DNA of 64,000 bases from Sutcliffiella horikoshii (GTDB taxonomy: Bacteria > Bacillota > Bacilli > Bacillales > Bacillaceae_I), in NCBI RefSeq assembly GCF_021991925.1, contig NZ_RXZI01000001.1, forward strand, positions 434,001 through 498,000. Direction: 5' to 3'. Both the position numbers and the translations under genes were made by a program. The notes below the pieces were generated by a model. It did not search any database. It was not told the origin of the DNA and saw only the letters and a program-made list of their open reading frames with translations. Numbering within the stretch: the stretch's first letter is position 1; the number at the start of each line of letters is the position of its first letter. Positions 1 to 8,087 of this stretch are shown one piece after another.

Positions 1-32
1 GAATCCATCGTTTATCACCTTAAAAAGTAATG

Positions 33-47
33 CTACAATAGTTGTAG
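33..47. promoter_or_regulatory. Small dyad just upstream of treR
   Basis: The sequence CTACAA-TAG-TTGTAG forms a 6-bp inverted repeat ending 10 bases before the treR start. It overlaps a TACAAT that could be a -10 element. It may be an autoregulatory operator, but it does not obviously match the tre operator as I remember it. Confidence 0.3.
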
Positions 48-57
48 GTGGTAGAAA

Positions 58-765
58 ATGAAAAACAATAAATATCAGGTGATTTATCAAAAACTAGTCT
101 CTAAAATAGAGCGGCACGAGCTTGTCGCCGGAGATAAACTTCCTTCTGAACATGAATTGTTAGAGCTTTTTGATACATCCAGAGAGACGGTTAGAAAAGC
201 ATTAAATCAGCTTGCTCAAAACGGTTATATTCAAAAAATTCGAGGTAAGGGATCTGTTGTGCTCGATCGTGATAAGTTTGACTTTCCCATTTCCGGTTTG
301 GTCAGCTTTAAAGAATTGGCGGAGAAAATGGGTAGACCTTGGGAAACCATTGTACATGAACTGGATACTGTTGTGGGATCTTCGGATTTACAAGATAAAT
401 TGGGAGAGTTAGACCTTTGGAAAGTGGTTCGTTCACGGAAAGTTGATGGAGAGAGCATCATTTTGGACAAGGATTATTTTATAAAAAGTCAGGTTCCTTA
501 TCTTAATCAAGAAATTTGTAGCCACTCCATCTATGACTACTTGGAAAAAGAAGTAGGATTGCAAATAGCCTTTGCCGACAAAGAAGTGACGGTGGAAGAA
601 GCGACAGAGGAAGATAAGGAAATCCTTGATTTGCAAGGTTTAACACATGTTGTAGTCGTAAAAAGCATTGTACACTTGGATGATGCAAGCCCATTTCAAT
701 ATACCGAGTCGCGCCATCGATTAGACAAGTTCCGATTTGTTGATTTTGCAAGAAGGATGAAGTAA
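58..765 (+). CDS. treR: Trehalose operon repressor, GntR family
   Basis: Transcription repressor that in B. subtilis senses trehalose-6-phosphate and controls the trehalose PTS permease and phospho-alpha-glucosidase genes. The 235-aa protein has an N-terminal winged helix (about residues 5-70, with the GntR signature LPSEHELLELF followed by SRETVRKAL) and a C-terminal UTRA effector-binding domain (about 95-230). Wording such as YIQKIRGKGS and FDFPISGLVSFKEL is typical of TreR. The ATG at 58 follows an AGGTGG ribosome site. In relatives treR ends a treP-treA-treR operon, so the start of that operon probably lies left of the window. A terminator follows at 781. Confidence 0.93.
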   Translation: MKNNKYQVIYQKLVSKIERHELVAGDKLPSEHELLELFDTSRETVRKALNQLAQNGYIQKIRGKGSVVLDRDKFDFPISGLVSFKELAEKMGRPWETIVHELDTVVGSSDLQDKLGELDLWKVVRSRKVDGESIILDKDYFIKSQVPYLNQEICSHSIYDYLEKEVGLQIAFADKEVTVEEATEEDKEILDLQGLTHVVVVKSIVHLDDASPFQYTESRHRLDKFRFVDFARRMK

Positions 766-780
766 ATCAAATTTAAAGGA

Positions 781-813
781 GACACTTACCTAAATAGGGA
801 GTGTCTTTTTTTT
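781..813 (+). terminator. Terminator after treR
   Basis: GACACTTACC and GGGAGTGTC pair (one bulged A) around a TAAATA loop, followed by eight T residues. Confidence 0.85.
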
Positions 814-923
814 AGGAAAGAAACAACTTATTATAATTTTCTAAAAAATATACAAATGGAAACTCGGTTCGTATATAATAGAAAGTAATAATTCGATTTT
901 CGAAATAAATGGAGGGAATAGAG

Positions 924-2735
924 ATGGCGCAAATGATGAAAGGTGCAGTAAAAAGAGAAGAAGTTCCATTGGATCAGACTTGGAACTTAAGTGATTTATA
1001 TGACTCCACAGAATCTTGGGAGAAGGAGCTGGAAGCTGTCCAAACAGATCTGTCATACGTAACACGTTATCGAGGCAGAGTAGTAGCTGATGCGAAAACA
1101 CTTCTTGCATGTCTTAAAGATAAGGATGCTTTAACAGAAAGAGTGGCAAGGGTAATGACTTATGCTTCCTTGAAACAATCAGAGGATGGAACCAACCCTG
1201 AAAACCAGGCAAACTCAACGAGAGTAGGTGGGATGCTAGCCAAATTCAGTGCAAGCACTTCATTCCTACAATCTGAGATTCTTCAATTGGATGAGAATAA
1301 GATAAAAACCTTCATTGGTGAAGAGCCAGAGCTGGCTGATTTTCAAAAGACCTTGTTAGACATATTGGAAACAAAGCCGCATAAACTTTCACCAGAAGCA
1401 GAGGAAGTACTTTCCGCCTTTAGTGAAGTCCATAATGCTCCATATATGATTTATCAAAGAAGCTTAATCTCTGATATGACATTTTCCTCCTTTAAAACAG
1501 ATGATGGGGAAACATATCCTTTATCATTCAACTCCTTTCCGAATTACGAGGGATCGGCGAATACGGAACTGCGACGAAAAGCCTACGATTCTTATATTAA
1601 AACATTAAAACAGTATAAGCATACATATGCTGCAACTTATGCGACAGAAGTGAAGAAACAAGTGGTGGAAGCAAAATTACGTAACTATGATTCTGTAACA
1701 GATATGCTTCTTCATGACCAGCAAGTAACAAAAGAAATGTACCATAACCAATTAGATACCATACAACGAGAGTTGGCTCCGCATATGCGGAGATATGCAA
1801 AATTGAAACAGCGAGTATTAGGACTTGATAAAATGCATTTCTGTGACTTGAAGGCTCCGCTTGACCCAGACTTCAATCCGGAGATTACTTATGAGGAGGC
1901 TTCCAAACTTATTTTGGAATCACTTGAAGTAATGGGTCCTGAATATATGGAAATCATGGAGGAAGGACTGAATAATCGTTGGGTCGACCTGGCGGATAAT
2001 GTCGGGAAAGGATCCGGAGCTTTCTGTTCAAGTCCATATGGAGTACATCCATATATCCTGATGACATGGAGTGACTCCATGAGAAATGCCTATACCCTTG
2101 CACATGAATTGGGACATGCAGGTCATTTCCGTTTAGCAGGTCGTTATCAACGTATTTCCAACACCCGTCCATCCAGGTATTTTGTAGAAGCACCATCCAC
2201 CATGAATGAAATGTTATTAAGCCAGCATATTCTTTCCAAACCAAATGATGAGAGGATGCGCCGCTGGGTAATTCTGCAATCCCTTGGAACATACTATCAT
2301 AATTTTGTGACACATATTTTGGAAGGTGAACTACAACGACGTGTATATGACCTTGCAGACAAGGGAACTCCAATTACCGCTAATGTCCTTTGTGAGCAGA
2401 AGACAGATCTTTTAACTGATTTCTGGGGAGATTCGGTGGTATTGGACGAAGGCGCCGGATTAACATGGATGCGTCAACCTCACTATTATATGGGTCTCTA
2501 TCCATACACCTACTCAGCAGGGCTGACAGCTTCAACAGCGGCAGCCAAAAAGATAGAGAAAGAAGGAAAGCCTGCAGTCGATGCTTGGCTGTCTGCATTG
2601 AAAGCCGGTGGTACATTAAAACCACAGAAATTAATGCAATTAGCAGGGGTAGACATGACAACCGCTGCACCAATCGAGGAAGCGGTAGCTTATGTCGGCT
2701 CGTTAGTGGATGAGTTGGAGAAAAGCTTCAATTAA
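924..2735 (+). CDS. pepF: Oligoendopeptidase F, M3 family zinc peptidase
   Basis: Cytosolic zinc metallopeptidase that cleaves short peptides. The 603-aa protein has the M3 zinc motif HELGH at residues 394-398 (two His ligands and the catalytic Glu), with a downstream glutamate in FVEAPSTMNE as the likely third ligand. Length matches the roughly 600-aa PepF family. An ATG at 909 is also in frame, but GGAGGG at 911-916 lies 7 bases before the ATG at 924, so 924 is the better start. It appears monocistronic, with a hairpin terminator directly after the stop. Family assignment is secure; the physiological substrates are not known from sequence. Confidence 0.93.
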   Translation: MAQMMKGAVKREEVPLDQTWNLSDLYDSTESWEKELEAVQTDLSYVTRYRGRVVADAKTLLACLKDKDALTERVARVMTYASLKQSEDGTNPENQANSTRVGGMLAKFSASTSFLQSEILQLDENKIKTFIGEEPELADFQKTLLDILETKPHKLSPEAEEVLSAFSEVHNAPYMIYQRSLISDMTFSSFKTDDGETYPLSFNSFPNYEGSANTELRRKAYDSYIKTLKQYKHTYAATYATEVKKQVVEAKLRNYDSVTDMLLHDQQVTKEMYHNQLDTIQRELAPHMRRYAKLKQRVLGLDKMHFCDLKAPLDPDFNPEITYEEASKLILESLEVMGPEYMEIMEEGLNNRWVDLADNVGKGSGAFCSSPYGVHPYILMTWSDSMRNAYTLAHELGHAGHFRLAGRYQRISNTRPSRYFVEAPSTMNEMLLSQHILSKPNDERMRRWVILQSLGTYYHNFVTHILEGELQRRVYDLADKGTPITANVLCEQKTDLLTDFWGDSVVLDEGAGLTWMRQPHYYMGLYPYTYSAGLTASTAAAKKIEKEGKPAVDAWLSALKAGGTLKPQKLMQLAGVDMTTAAPIEEAVAYVGSLVDELEKSFN

Positions 2736-2741
2736 AACACA

Positions 2742-2777
2742 GAAACACCTTAGCCCATTGGCAAGGTGTTTCTTTTT
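2742..2777 (+). terminator. Terminator after pepF
   Basis: GAAACACCTT and AAGGTGTTTC form a perfect 10-bp stem followed by TTTTT. Confidence 0.92.
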
Positions 2778-2848
2778 GACTATCAACACTTTATATTTTC
2801 CTCCGATAATACTAGTAGAATAAGAATTGATAGGAATGGAAGGGCGTA

Positions 2849-3757
2849 ATGGTTTTGGAAAATAAAAGTGAGATACTCTTAGATTCAGGTACTAATGAAG
2901 TAGAATTTTTAGAATTTATGTTAGGAGCGACTAGCTTCGGGATAAATGTCCTCAAGGTTAGGGAGATTATCAAGCCTGTAAATATTACTAAAATCCCACA
3001 TTCCCATTATAATGTGGAGGGAATTGTAGAGTTACGGGGTGAAGTTCTGGCAGTAATAAACTTAAGGAAGGCGTTAAATATAGACGGTCTCAGCCAATAT
3101 TCCGAACAGAAGTTTATCGTTTCAGAATTTAATGGAATGAAGGTGATCTTGAGGGTGGATCATGTCACTCAAATCCATCGGCTATCCTGGTCGGATATGG
3201 AAAAGCCAACCTCTGTCCAGCAAGGATTCGAAGATCATATAACGGGTGTAATCAAACTGGAATCAAAGTTGATTCTTCTTGTGGATGTGGAAAAAATACT
3301 GTTTGATCTCTATCCAGGCCTTGATAAGGAGAGCATCAGAATCAGTAATGATAAAAATCCTGCAAGAAGGGAAAAAAGAATAATGATAGCAGAAGATTCT
3401 TCGATGTTAAGAAGGCTTCTGGGAGAGACGCTACACGCTGCAGGCTATGAACAGATCTTTTTCTTTGAAAATGGGAAAGAAGCATGGGAATATATGGTGG
3501 GAGTAGTGAGAAACGGGAAGGAACGGATAGATCTTTTAATCACGGACATTGAAATGCCTCAGATGGATGGCCATCATCTTACCAAAAGGATAAAAGAGGA
3601 TAGCTCCTTATCCGAAATTCCAGTCATCATCTTCTCCTCACTGATTACGGAGCATTTAAAACATAAAGGGGAACAAGTTGGGGCAGATGCACAAATCAGC
3701 AAACCACAATTGACGAAGTTGATAGATTTAATGGATTCGCATTTATTAAAAACCTAG
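2849..3757 (+). CDS. cheV: Chemotaxis coupling and adaptation protein CheV
   Basis: Couples chemoreceptors to the CheA kinase and tunes adaptation through phosphorylation. The 302-aa protein joins a CheW-like domain (about residues 15-155, VEFLEFMLGATSFGINVLKV) to a response-regulator receiver domain (about 175-300). The probable phospho-acceptor is Asp233 in LLITDIEMPQMDG, with acidic residues at the start of the domain (IAEDSS) and a conserved Lys near the end (ISKPQ). GGAAGGG lies just before the ATG. It is a stand-alone gene with a shared terminator facing convergent ykyB; B. subtilis has the same cheV-ykyB neighbourhood. Confidence 0.96.
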   Translation: MVLENKSEILLDSGTNEVEFLEFMLGATSFGINVLKVREIIKPVNITKIPHSHYNVEGIVELRGEVLAVINLRKALNIDGLSQYSEQKFIVSEFNGMKVILRVDHVTQIHRLSWSDMEKPTSVQQGFEDHITGVIKLESKLILLVDVEKILFDLYPGLDKESIRISNDKNPARREKRIMIAEDSSMLRRLLGETLHAAGYEQIFFFENGKEAWEYMVGVVRNGKERIDLLITDIEMPQMDGHHLTKRIKEDSSLSEIPVIIFSSLITEHLKHKGEQVGADAQISKPQLTKLIDLMDSHLLKT

Positions 3758-3759
3758 AA

Positions 3760-3791
3760 AAGGAGCCCAACAATTTATTGGGCTCCTTGTC
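3760..3791. terminator. Bidirectional terminator between cheV and ykyB
   Basis: AAGGAGCCCAA and TTGGGCTCCTT form an 11-bp perfect stem between two convergent genes. The T tract is short in each direction. Confidence 0.85.
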
Positions 3792-3798
3792 ATTCCTA

Positions 3799-4281
3799 TC
3801 AGAGGTAGCTTTCTCCGAGTTTCTTGAATACCGGCTTTTGATACTGTCTCTTTGGAGGTTGTTTCTTACCATCTGTGGGATGGAAGTTTGTATACCGTTG
3901 AAGTAAATTCTTAGCGACAGACAAAGACATATTCGCTTTGGGATTACGGTAATGGTCGTTTAACTCTCCAAGGTGTGGAAGCTCCGCAAAGTCTTCCTTA
4001 GTAGGTGGAAGGTGAAAAAAATATTCCCCTGCCGATACGAGTACATCGGATTGCTGTCTGCTGTTTTTGGGGTTTCTTGAAAAGTGTAAACCTTTTTTGG
4101 TCGCCTTTCCTTCTGTTAAAAGCTTCTCCAGGGCTTTTCTTTTAAGAGAGTAGAGAAACTTTGGATCCGGCGCGGTTTTGGCATGCCGATTTACTGTAAA
4201 GATGGCACGTGAGAGGTTTTCGATAGAAGATTCGATGGAGGAATCGTTTTTTCTTTGATTTGTATAACTTTGTTTATGCAT
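3799..4281 (-). CDS. ykyB: YkyB family protein of unknown function
   Basis: A 160-aa basic cytosolic protein resembling B. subtilis YkyB (about 154 aa), for which no function is established. It has no signal peptide, membrane segment or obvious catalytic motif. The middle (ATKKGLHFSRNPKNSRQQSD) and the tail are rich in Lys and Arg. On its strand AAGGAG stands before the ATG, which supports this start. It lies downstream of ykuD on the same strand, about 90 bases away with no convincing terminator between, so co-transcription is possible. Confidence 0.85.
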   Translation of the reverse strand: MHKQSYTNQRKNDSSIESSIENLSRAIFTVNRHAKTAPDPKFLYSLKRKALEKLLTEGKATKKGLHFSRNPKNSRQQSDVLVSAGEYFFHLPPTKEDFAELPHLGELNDHYRNPKANMSLSVAKNLLQRYTNFHPTDGKKQPPKRQYQKPVFKKLGESYL

Positions 4282-4374
4282 AATAGTCTCCTTTCCTTTT
4301 CCTTATTATACTGTTCCTTTAATGAAAATGGAAGAGGAGCTCCAATTCAGCATAGGAATCTACATCGAATATAT

Positions 4375-4887
4375 CTATTGTGGGCGAATAAACACACGAG
4401 TCCCATTAGGTACGATGGACGCCAAGTCTAATACATCTTGATTGTACATGCGTACACACCCCTTTGATACAGCATTGCCAATGGAACTGGGATCATTTGT
4501 ACCATGGATGCCATATGATAACTTGGAAAGGGAAAGCCACATTGCTCCAAAAGGACCTCCTGGGTTTGGTTGTCGGTTTACGATGATGAAATCACCTACT
4601 GGTGTATCATACAACATTCTACCAACAGCAATAGGGTATGTTTTCATGACAATTCCTTTATCTTTTAATACAAGCCTTCTATTAGCTATGGAAATTTCAA
4701 TTGTGTATGGAATAGTATTTGCATCAGGTAAGCCTGGAATGATAATCTGCTGCCCGGGGATGATGATATTGGGATTTATTAGACGATTGACAGCCAATAC
4801 TTCCGTTAAAGTTCTTCTGTAATCCCGCGCAATTAAGCTCAATGTTTCTCCGGCCTTAACAATATGGATGGCCAACCATTTCACCAC
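4375..4887 (-). CDS. ykuD: L,D-transpeptidase with LysM domain
   Basis: Cell-wall enzyme that makes 3-3 peptide cross-links in peptidoglycan; YkuD of B. subtilis (164 aa) is spore-associated and is the structural prototype of the family. The 170-aa protein has an N-terminal LysM module (about 6-51, [16 protein letters not shown]) and a YkuD catalytic domain (about 58-168) with the signature HGT...SKGCVRM. The catalytic Cys is residue 144 and the conserved His is residue 128. There is no cleavable signal peptide, as in the B. subtilis protein. The ribosome site is weak (GTGGTGAA directly before the ATG). Confidence 0.94.
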   Translation of the reverse strand: MVKWLAIHIVKAGETLSLIARDYRRTLTEVLAVNRLINPNIIIPGQQIIIPGLPDANTIPYTIEISIANRRLVLKDKGIVMKTYPIAVGRMLYDTPVGDFIIVNRQPNPGGPFGAMWLSLSKLSYGIHGTNDPSSIGNAVSKGCVRMYNQDVLDLASIVPNGTRVFIRPQ

Positions 4888-4911
4888 TTTCTTCTAAAAA
4901 GATTTTATCCT

Positions 4912-4944
4912 AAAAAGCCGTTGCAGGGGATGCAGCGGCTTTAT
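4912..4944 (-). terminator. Terminator for the Tyr/Pro-rich gene
   Basis: AAAGCCG and CGGCTTT, extended inward by TTGCA/TGCAG pairing, form a 12-bp stem. On the minus strand it ends in TTTTTA, just past the stop of the gene at 4956. Confidence 0.8.
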
Positions 4945-4955
4945 ATCTATCACCT

Positions 4956-5156
4956 TTATCTATAATAATAAGGATATGGACGATATGGTGGGTAATATGG
5001 ATAAGGATATGGTGGTGGATAATAATATGGCCTTGGGGCCAGTAAGGATCCTACAGCTAATCCTCCCAAAAACGGAAAGAAAGGAAAGCCGAAACCAAAT
5101 CCCCCAATTAATCTGTTGTTTGACACGTTTCTGTTAAGTGGAAAGTTTCGATTCAT
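4956..5156 (-). CDS. Tyr/Pro-rich low-complexity small protein
   Basis: I do not recognise a family. The 66-aa product has a basic Asn-rich start, a Gly/Phe-rich hydrophobic middle (about 17-40) and a tail made almost only of Pro, Tyr and Arg. Such composition is common in spore-coat and crust proteins, so a surface role is an inference from composition. A near-perfect AAAGGAGG lies about 10 bases upstream of the ATG, and a dedicated terminator follows, so the gene is very probably expressed. Confidence 0.7.
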   Translation of the reverse strand: MNRNFPLNRNVSNNRLIGGFGFGFPFFPFLGGLAVGSLLAPRPYYYPPPYPYPYYPPYRPYPYYYR

Positions 5157-5262
5157 AAGACATACGCCTCCTTTATAGGGTCCCTATAGTGTATGGGAGA
5201 TAAGAAGGCTGTGCGCTTGTACCTAATAGCCCAAATGTAAGAGCTATTCATGGTGTCTATGC

Positions 5263-6123
5263 CTATTTATTTTCTAGCGTGAAAAAACTAATTTCAGGAG
5301 GAGCCAAAAAACGATAAGGCTGCCTGGTTGTCCCGAGCCCTTTGTTCACATAAAGCGTAAGATCATCCAACTGATAAAATCCTTCATAAAACTTTGAACC
5401 GAGGGGGGGAGTGATCAGTGGGCCCAAAAATGGAATCTGTACTTGTCCGCCATGTGAATGCCCGGATAGCTGAAGGTTCACATGGAATTGCTCTGAAATG
5501 GAATCAGCTGCATCCCCTTCATGTGCCAACAGGATGGTGTATGCATCATCAGGGATATTACGCAGTGTTTCACGAAAGTCGGGTCGACCAAGCATTAAGT
5601 CATCAACACCTGCAATATAAATCTTGCTACCATCTATTAACTCCACCTGTATATTCTCATTTTTTAAGACAGTAAATTCAGATTTTTCCATGATTTCCTC
5701 ATAAGTTTCTGTACCATATCCCCCATGGTCATGGTTACCGAAAATAGCAAATTTCCCTAAAGGGGCCTTCACCTTTCGGAGAATTTCTATGAGATTGTAA
5801 GAACGGTCATATTCCAACGGATTGTCCATTAAATCTCCTGTGAAAACTACGATGTCCGGTTCCTCTTCGTTTATTTTACGAATCACTTTTTCCAAATCGG
5901 CTTTATCAAAATGATGCCCGATATGGGTATCAGAGAATTGAGCAATTTTTATACCAGAAAAACTTTCAGGAATACTCGAATGTGTAATTGTATGTTTTAA
6001 TTTCTTCATCTGTTTGGGTTCGATGTATCTTGCGTAATAATAGCCGACTCCACTTGTCAAAAGAGCGGTAAAAGCCAGGGTAAATATTTTTTTGAAAAAA
6101 CCTCTTCGGGTTACTTTAGCCAT
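5263..6123 (-). CDS. ykuE: Tat-exported metallophosphoesterase YkuE
   Basis: Extracytoplasmic phosphoesterase; in B. subtilis YkuE is exported by the TatAyCy system and binds the cell wall. The 286-aa protein starts with a twin-arginine signal (Arg6-Arg7 in TRRGFFKK, then a hydrophobic stretch). It carries the calcineurin-like metal motifs DTH (Asp65, His67), GDLMD (Asp97), GNHDH (Asn130, His131), His201 and GHSHGG (His222, His224). A TTG at 6132 is in frame, but AGGTTGAT precedes the ATG at 6123. That start gives exactly the B. subtilis length. It is divergent from fadH. Confidence 0.94.
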   Translation of the reverse strand: MAKVTRRGFFKKIFTLAFTALLTSGVGYYYARYIEPKQMKKLKHTITHSSIPESFSGIKIAQFSDTHIGHHFDKADLEKVIRKINEEEPDIVVFTGDLMDNPLEYDRSYNLIEILRKVKAPLGKFAIFGNHDHGGYGTETYEEIMEKSEFTVLKNENIQVELIDGSKIYIAGVDDLMLGRPDFRETLRNIPDDAYTILLAHEGDAADSISEQFHVNLQLSGHSHGGQVQIPFLGPLITPPLGSKFYEGFYQLDDLTLYVNKGLGTTRQPYRFLAPPEISFFTLENK

Positions 6124-6330
6124 ATCTATCAACCTATCTATATATTTAATGATTGTTTAAGAGAAGTATTCTAAATGCATACCTATTATAGCACCATTTA
6201 CATATAAATTTCTCATTCTATTATTCTACAGATGTTGGAAGAAGTTTGACGGAATCTTATAAAACATTTCAATTATTTTGAATATTAGGTTAAAATAATA
6301 TAGAGACATAGGATTGGGGGAGAGGCTACA

Positions 6331-7095
6331 ATGGAGAAAAAGGTTGTTATCATTACCGGCGGTTCCAGTGGCATGGGGAAATATATGGCCATGAAGTATG
6401 CGAAAGAAGACTATAATGTAGTCATTACAGGTCGAGATTTAGATCGACTTGCACAGGCAAAGGAAGAAATTCAGTGTTCTGAAGGCCAAGTATTGACTAT
6501 ACAGATGGATGTAAGAGAACCGGCCCATGTGGAGAGGATGGTCAAACTGACGGATGAAGCTTTTGGCAGGATTGACGTCCTCGTTAACAATGCAGCCGGA
6601 AACTTTATATGTCCTGCCGAAAAATTATCGGTAAACGGATGGAAGTCTGTCATTGATATTGTTCTGAATGGTACTTTCTATTGCAGTTCTGCAGTGGGGA
6701 ACTACTGGATGGAACGGAAAGTCAATGGTAGTATGATCAATATGGTTGCAACCTATGCCTGGAATGCAGGAGCAGGGGTTGTTCATTCCGCTGCAGCAAA
6801 AGCGGGTGTGCTGTCCCTTACTAGGACGCTTGCCGTTGAGTGGGGGACAAAGTATGGGATCAGAGTCAATGCTATTGCACCAGGTCCCATTGAAAGGACA
6901 GGTGGGGCAGACAAGTTGATGCAATCGGAGGAAGAGGCCAAAAAGGTTGCCGAGAGTGTGCCGTTGAAGCGATTTGGTACACCCGAGGAAATCGCGGAAC
7001 TCGCATTTTTTCTAAGTTCGGATAAAGCTGCCTACATAAATGGGGAATGTGTCACCATGGATGGTGGTCAGTGGCTTCAACCATTTCCATTTTAA
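6331..7095 (+). CDS. fadH: 2,4-dienoyl-CoA reductase, SDR family
   Basis: NADPH-dependent reductase for beta-oxidation of unsaturated fatty acids, resembling B. subtilis FadH/YkuF (254 aa, the same length). The Rossmann motif is TGGSSGMG (9-16), and NNAAG lies at 86-90. The usual YxxxK of short-chain dehydrogenases is absent. Instead Tyr142, Ser153 and Lys157 have the same spacing as Tyr199, Ser210 and Lys214 of human mitochondrial DECR1, which supports the dienoyl-CoA reductase call. A strong GGGGGAGAGG precedes the ATG. No terminator lies directly after the stop; the nearest hairpin is 215 bases away, beyond a MITE-like insertion. Confidence 0.93.
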   Translation: MEKKVVIITGGSSGMGKYMAMKYAKEDYNVVITGRDLDRLAQAKEEIQCSEGQVLTIQMDVREPAHVERMVKLTDEAFGRIDVLVNNAAGNFICPAEKLSVNGWKSVIDIVLNGTFYCSSAVGNYWMERKVNGSMINMVATYAWNAGAGVVHSAAAKAGVLSLTRTLAVEWGTKYGIRVNAIAPGPIERTGGADKLMQSEEEAKKVAESVPLKRFGTPEEIAELAFFLSSDKAAYINGECVTMDGGQWLQPFPF

Positions 7096-7098
7096 AAT

Positions 7099-7282
7099 AA
7101 GGCTCTTTTCGTAAACTTTGTTGCTATTGCGTATTTTTAATACGACCGTTATATTCCTTACTGTCGTGCTCTTTTCCTTACAATACTTAGTATGCTACGT
7201 GCATATCAGAATAAGTAAGCAGCAAAAAGTCCAATTACCGACTTTTTACTAGTGAAAGTAACAATCTTGGAAAAAAGAACTT
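7099..7282. mobile_element. MITE-like element after fadH
   Basis: The segment starts GGCTCTTTTCGTAAACTTTG and ends with an imperfect inverted copy (AGTAACAATCTTGG followed by AAAAAAGAAC). It is about 185 bp, AT-rich, and holds no gene. TTTAAAATAA before it and TTTAAATTAA after it look like a 10-bp target duplication with one mismatch. A 24-bp near-copy of the left end occurs at 58980. The element family is inferred from these features only. Confidence 0.5.
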
Positions 7283-7286
7283 TAAA

Positions 7287-7300
7287 TTAAAGCGCTGTCA
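7287..7300. promoter_or_regulatory. Weak cre-like site
   Basis: TTAAAGCGCTGTCA matches 12 of 14 positions of the CcpA cre consensus. It lies between the MITE-like element and a hairpin, about 110 bases before the LysM gene, with no clear promoter. It may be chance or a remnant. Confidence 0.25.
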
Positions 7301-7309
7301 ATATTATAA

Positions 7310-7355
7310 AGCTCATGTAAAGCATCGTCATCAGGATGCCTTACATGAGCTTTTA
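7310..7355 (+). terminator. Hairpin terminator between fadH and the LysM gene
   Basis: AGCTCATGTAA and TTACATGAGCT, with an inner GCATC/GATGC, form a 16-bp stem followed by TTTTA. It is probably the original fadH terminator, now separated from the gene by the insertion at 7099-7282. Confidence 0.85.
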
Positions 7356-7408
7356 CTCATATTTACATATAAGTTTTGTTCATACTAAGCAAAAAAGGAG
7401 GAAAACAA

Positions 7409-7981
7409 GTGAGCATTTTCTATAAGTATGAATGGGATGAAGAAAACAAAGAATTGACCGTTTTTATCAATCCGACGGAAGCTTTCTATGAATTTGCGGC
7501 CGAATATGCCCCTAATGACCACCATGTGCCAAAAAGAAAAAGCCTCTTAGATTCAGCAAGGAAATTTGCACAACGCGTACTTCCTGAAGGCACGGTTGTA
7601 GGGAGCTATCGAGTGAAATTCCAACAATTTCTTGTTGCAGTTTTAGATGAGAAAAATGGGGCTACAAGAGAATTAATGGAAGGGCCTGCCCAGGCAAACT
7701 ATTTAGTCAAAAACGATGAAACCCTCAAAGACATAGCTCAAATGCTTACCATCGATGACGCCTCTCTAAAAAAGGCCAATCAAATGGAAGGAGATACTGT
7801 ATTTGTAGGGATGAACTTAAAAGTACCCTGCTATCTTCATACTGTCGTTACGTCTGATAGCATCTTGAAAATTGCGCAAAGATATGACATATCGAAGGAT
7901 TCCATAAGAAAACTGAACAGCCTTCGAACAGATTGCCTCAAAATTGGACAAGAGCTGAAAATTCCGAAAAGGTTATATTGA
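7409..7981 (+). CDS. LysM-domain protein without signal peptide
   Basis: A 190-aa protein with two C-terminal LysM modules (about residues 97-141 and 143-186, each ending in a K(V/I)P motif) that should bind peptidoglycan. The N-terminal 90 residues are of unknown type. There is no signal peptide or membrane segment, so if it reaches the wall it may do so in the mother cell during sporulation, as some spore LysM proteins do; that is inference. An upstream in-frame TTG exists at 7376, but AAGGAGG at 7394-7401 points to the GTG at 7409. I cannot name the gene. Confidence 0.8.
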   Translation: MSIFYKYEWDEENKELTVFINPTEAFYEFAAEYAPNDHHVPKRKSLLDSARKFAQRVLPEGTVVGSYRVKFQQFLVAVLDEKNGATRELMEGPAQANYLVKNDETLKDIAQMLTIDDASLKKANQMEGDTVFVGMNLKVPCYLHTVVTSDSILKIAQRYDISKDSIRKLNSLRTDCLKIGQELKIPKRLY

Positions 7982-8087
7982 TTCACGACTTTCCTTTAAA
8001 ATTTTTGATCTATTATACGTGTGGCATCATATTTTCTTATTTGCCATGGTATAATCATTTCAAACAAAAGCAAAGGGGGGTTAGAAG

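Noticed and set aside
1954-2373. 139-codon frame antisense to pepF
   Set aside because: Lies fully inside pepF in an opposing frame, with no ribosome site and no family resemblance; a shadow of the coding strand.
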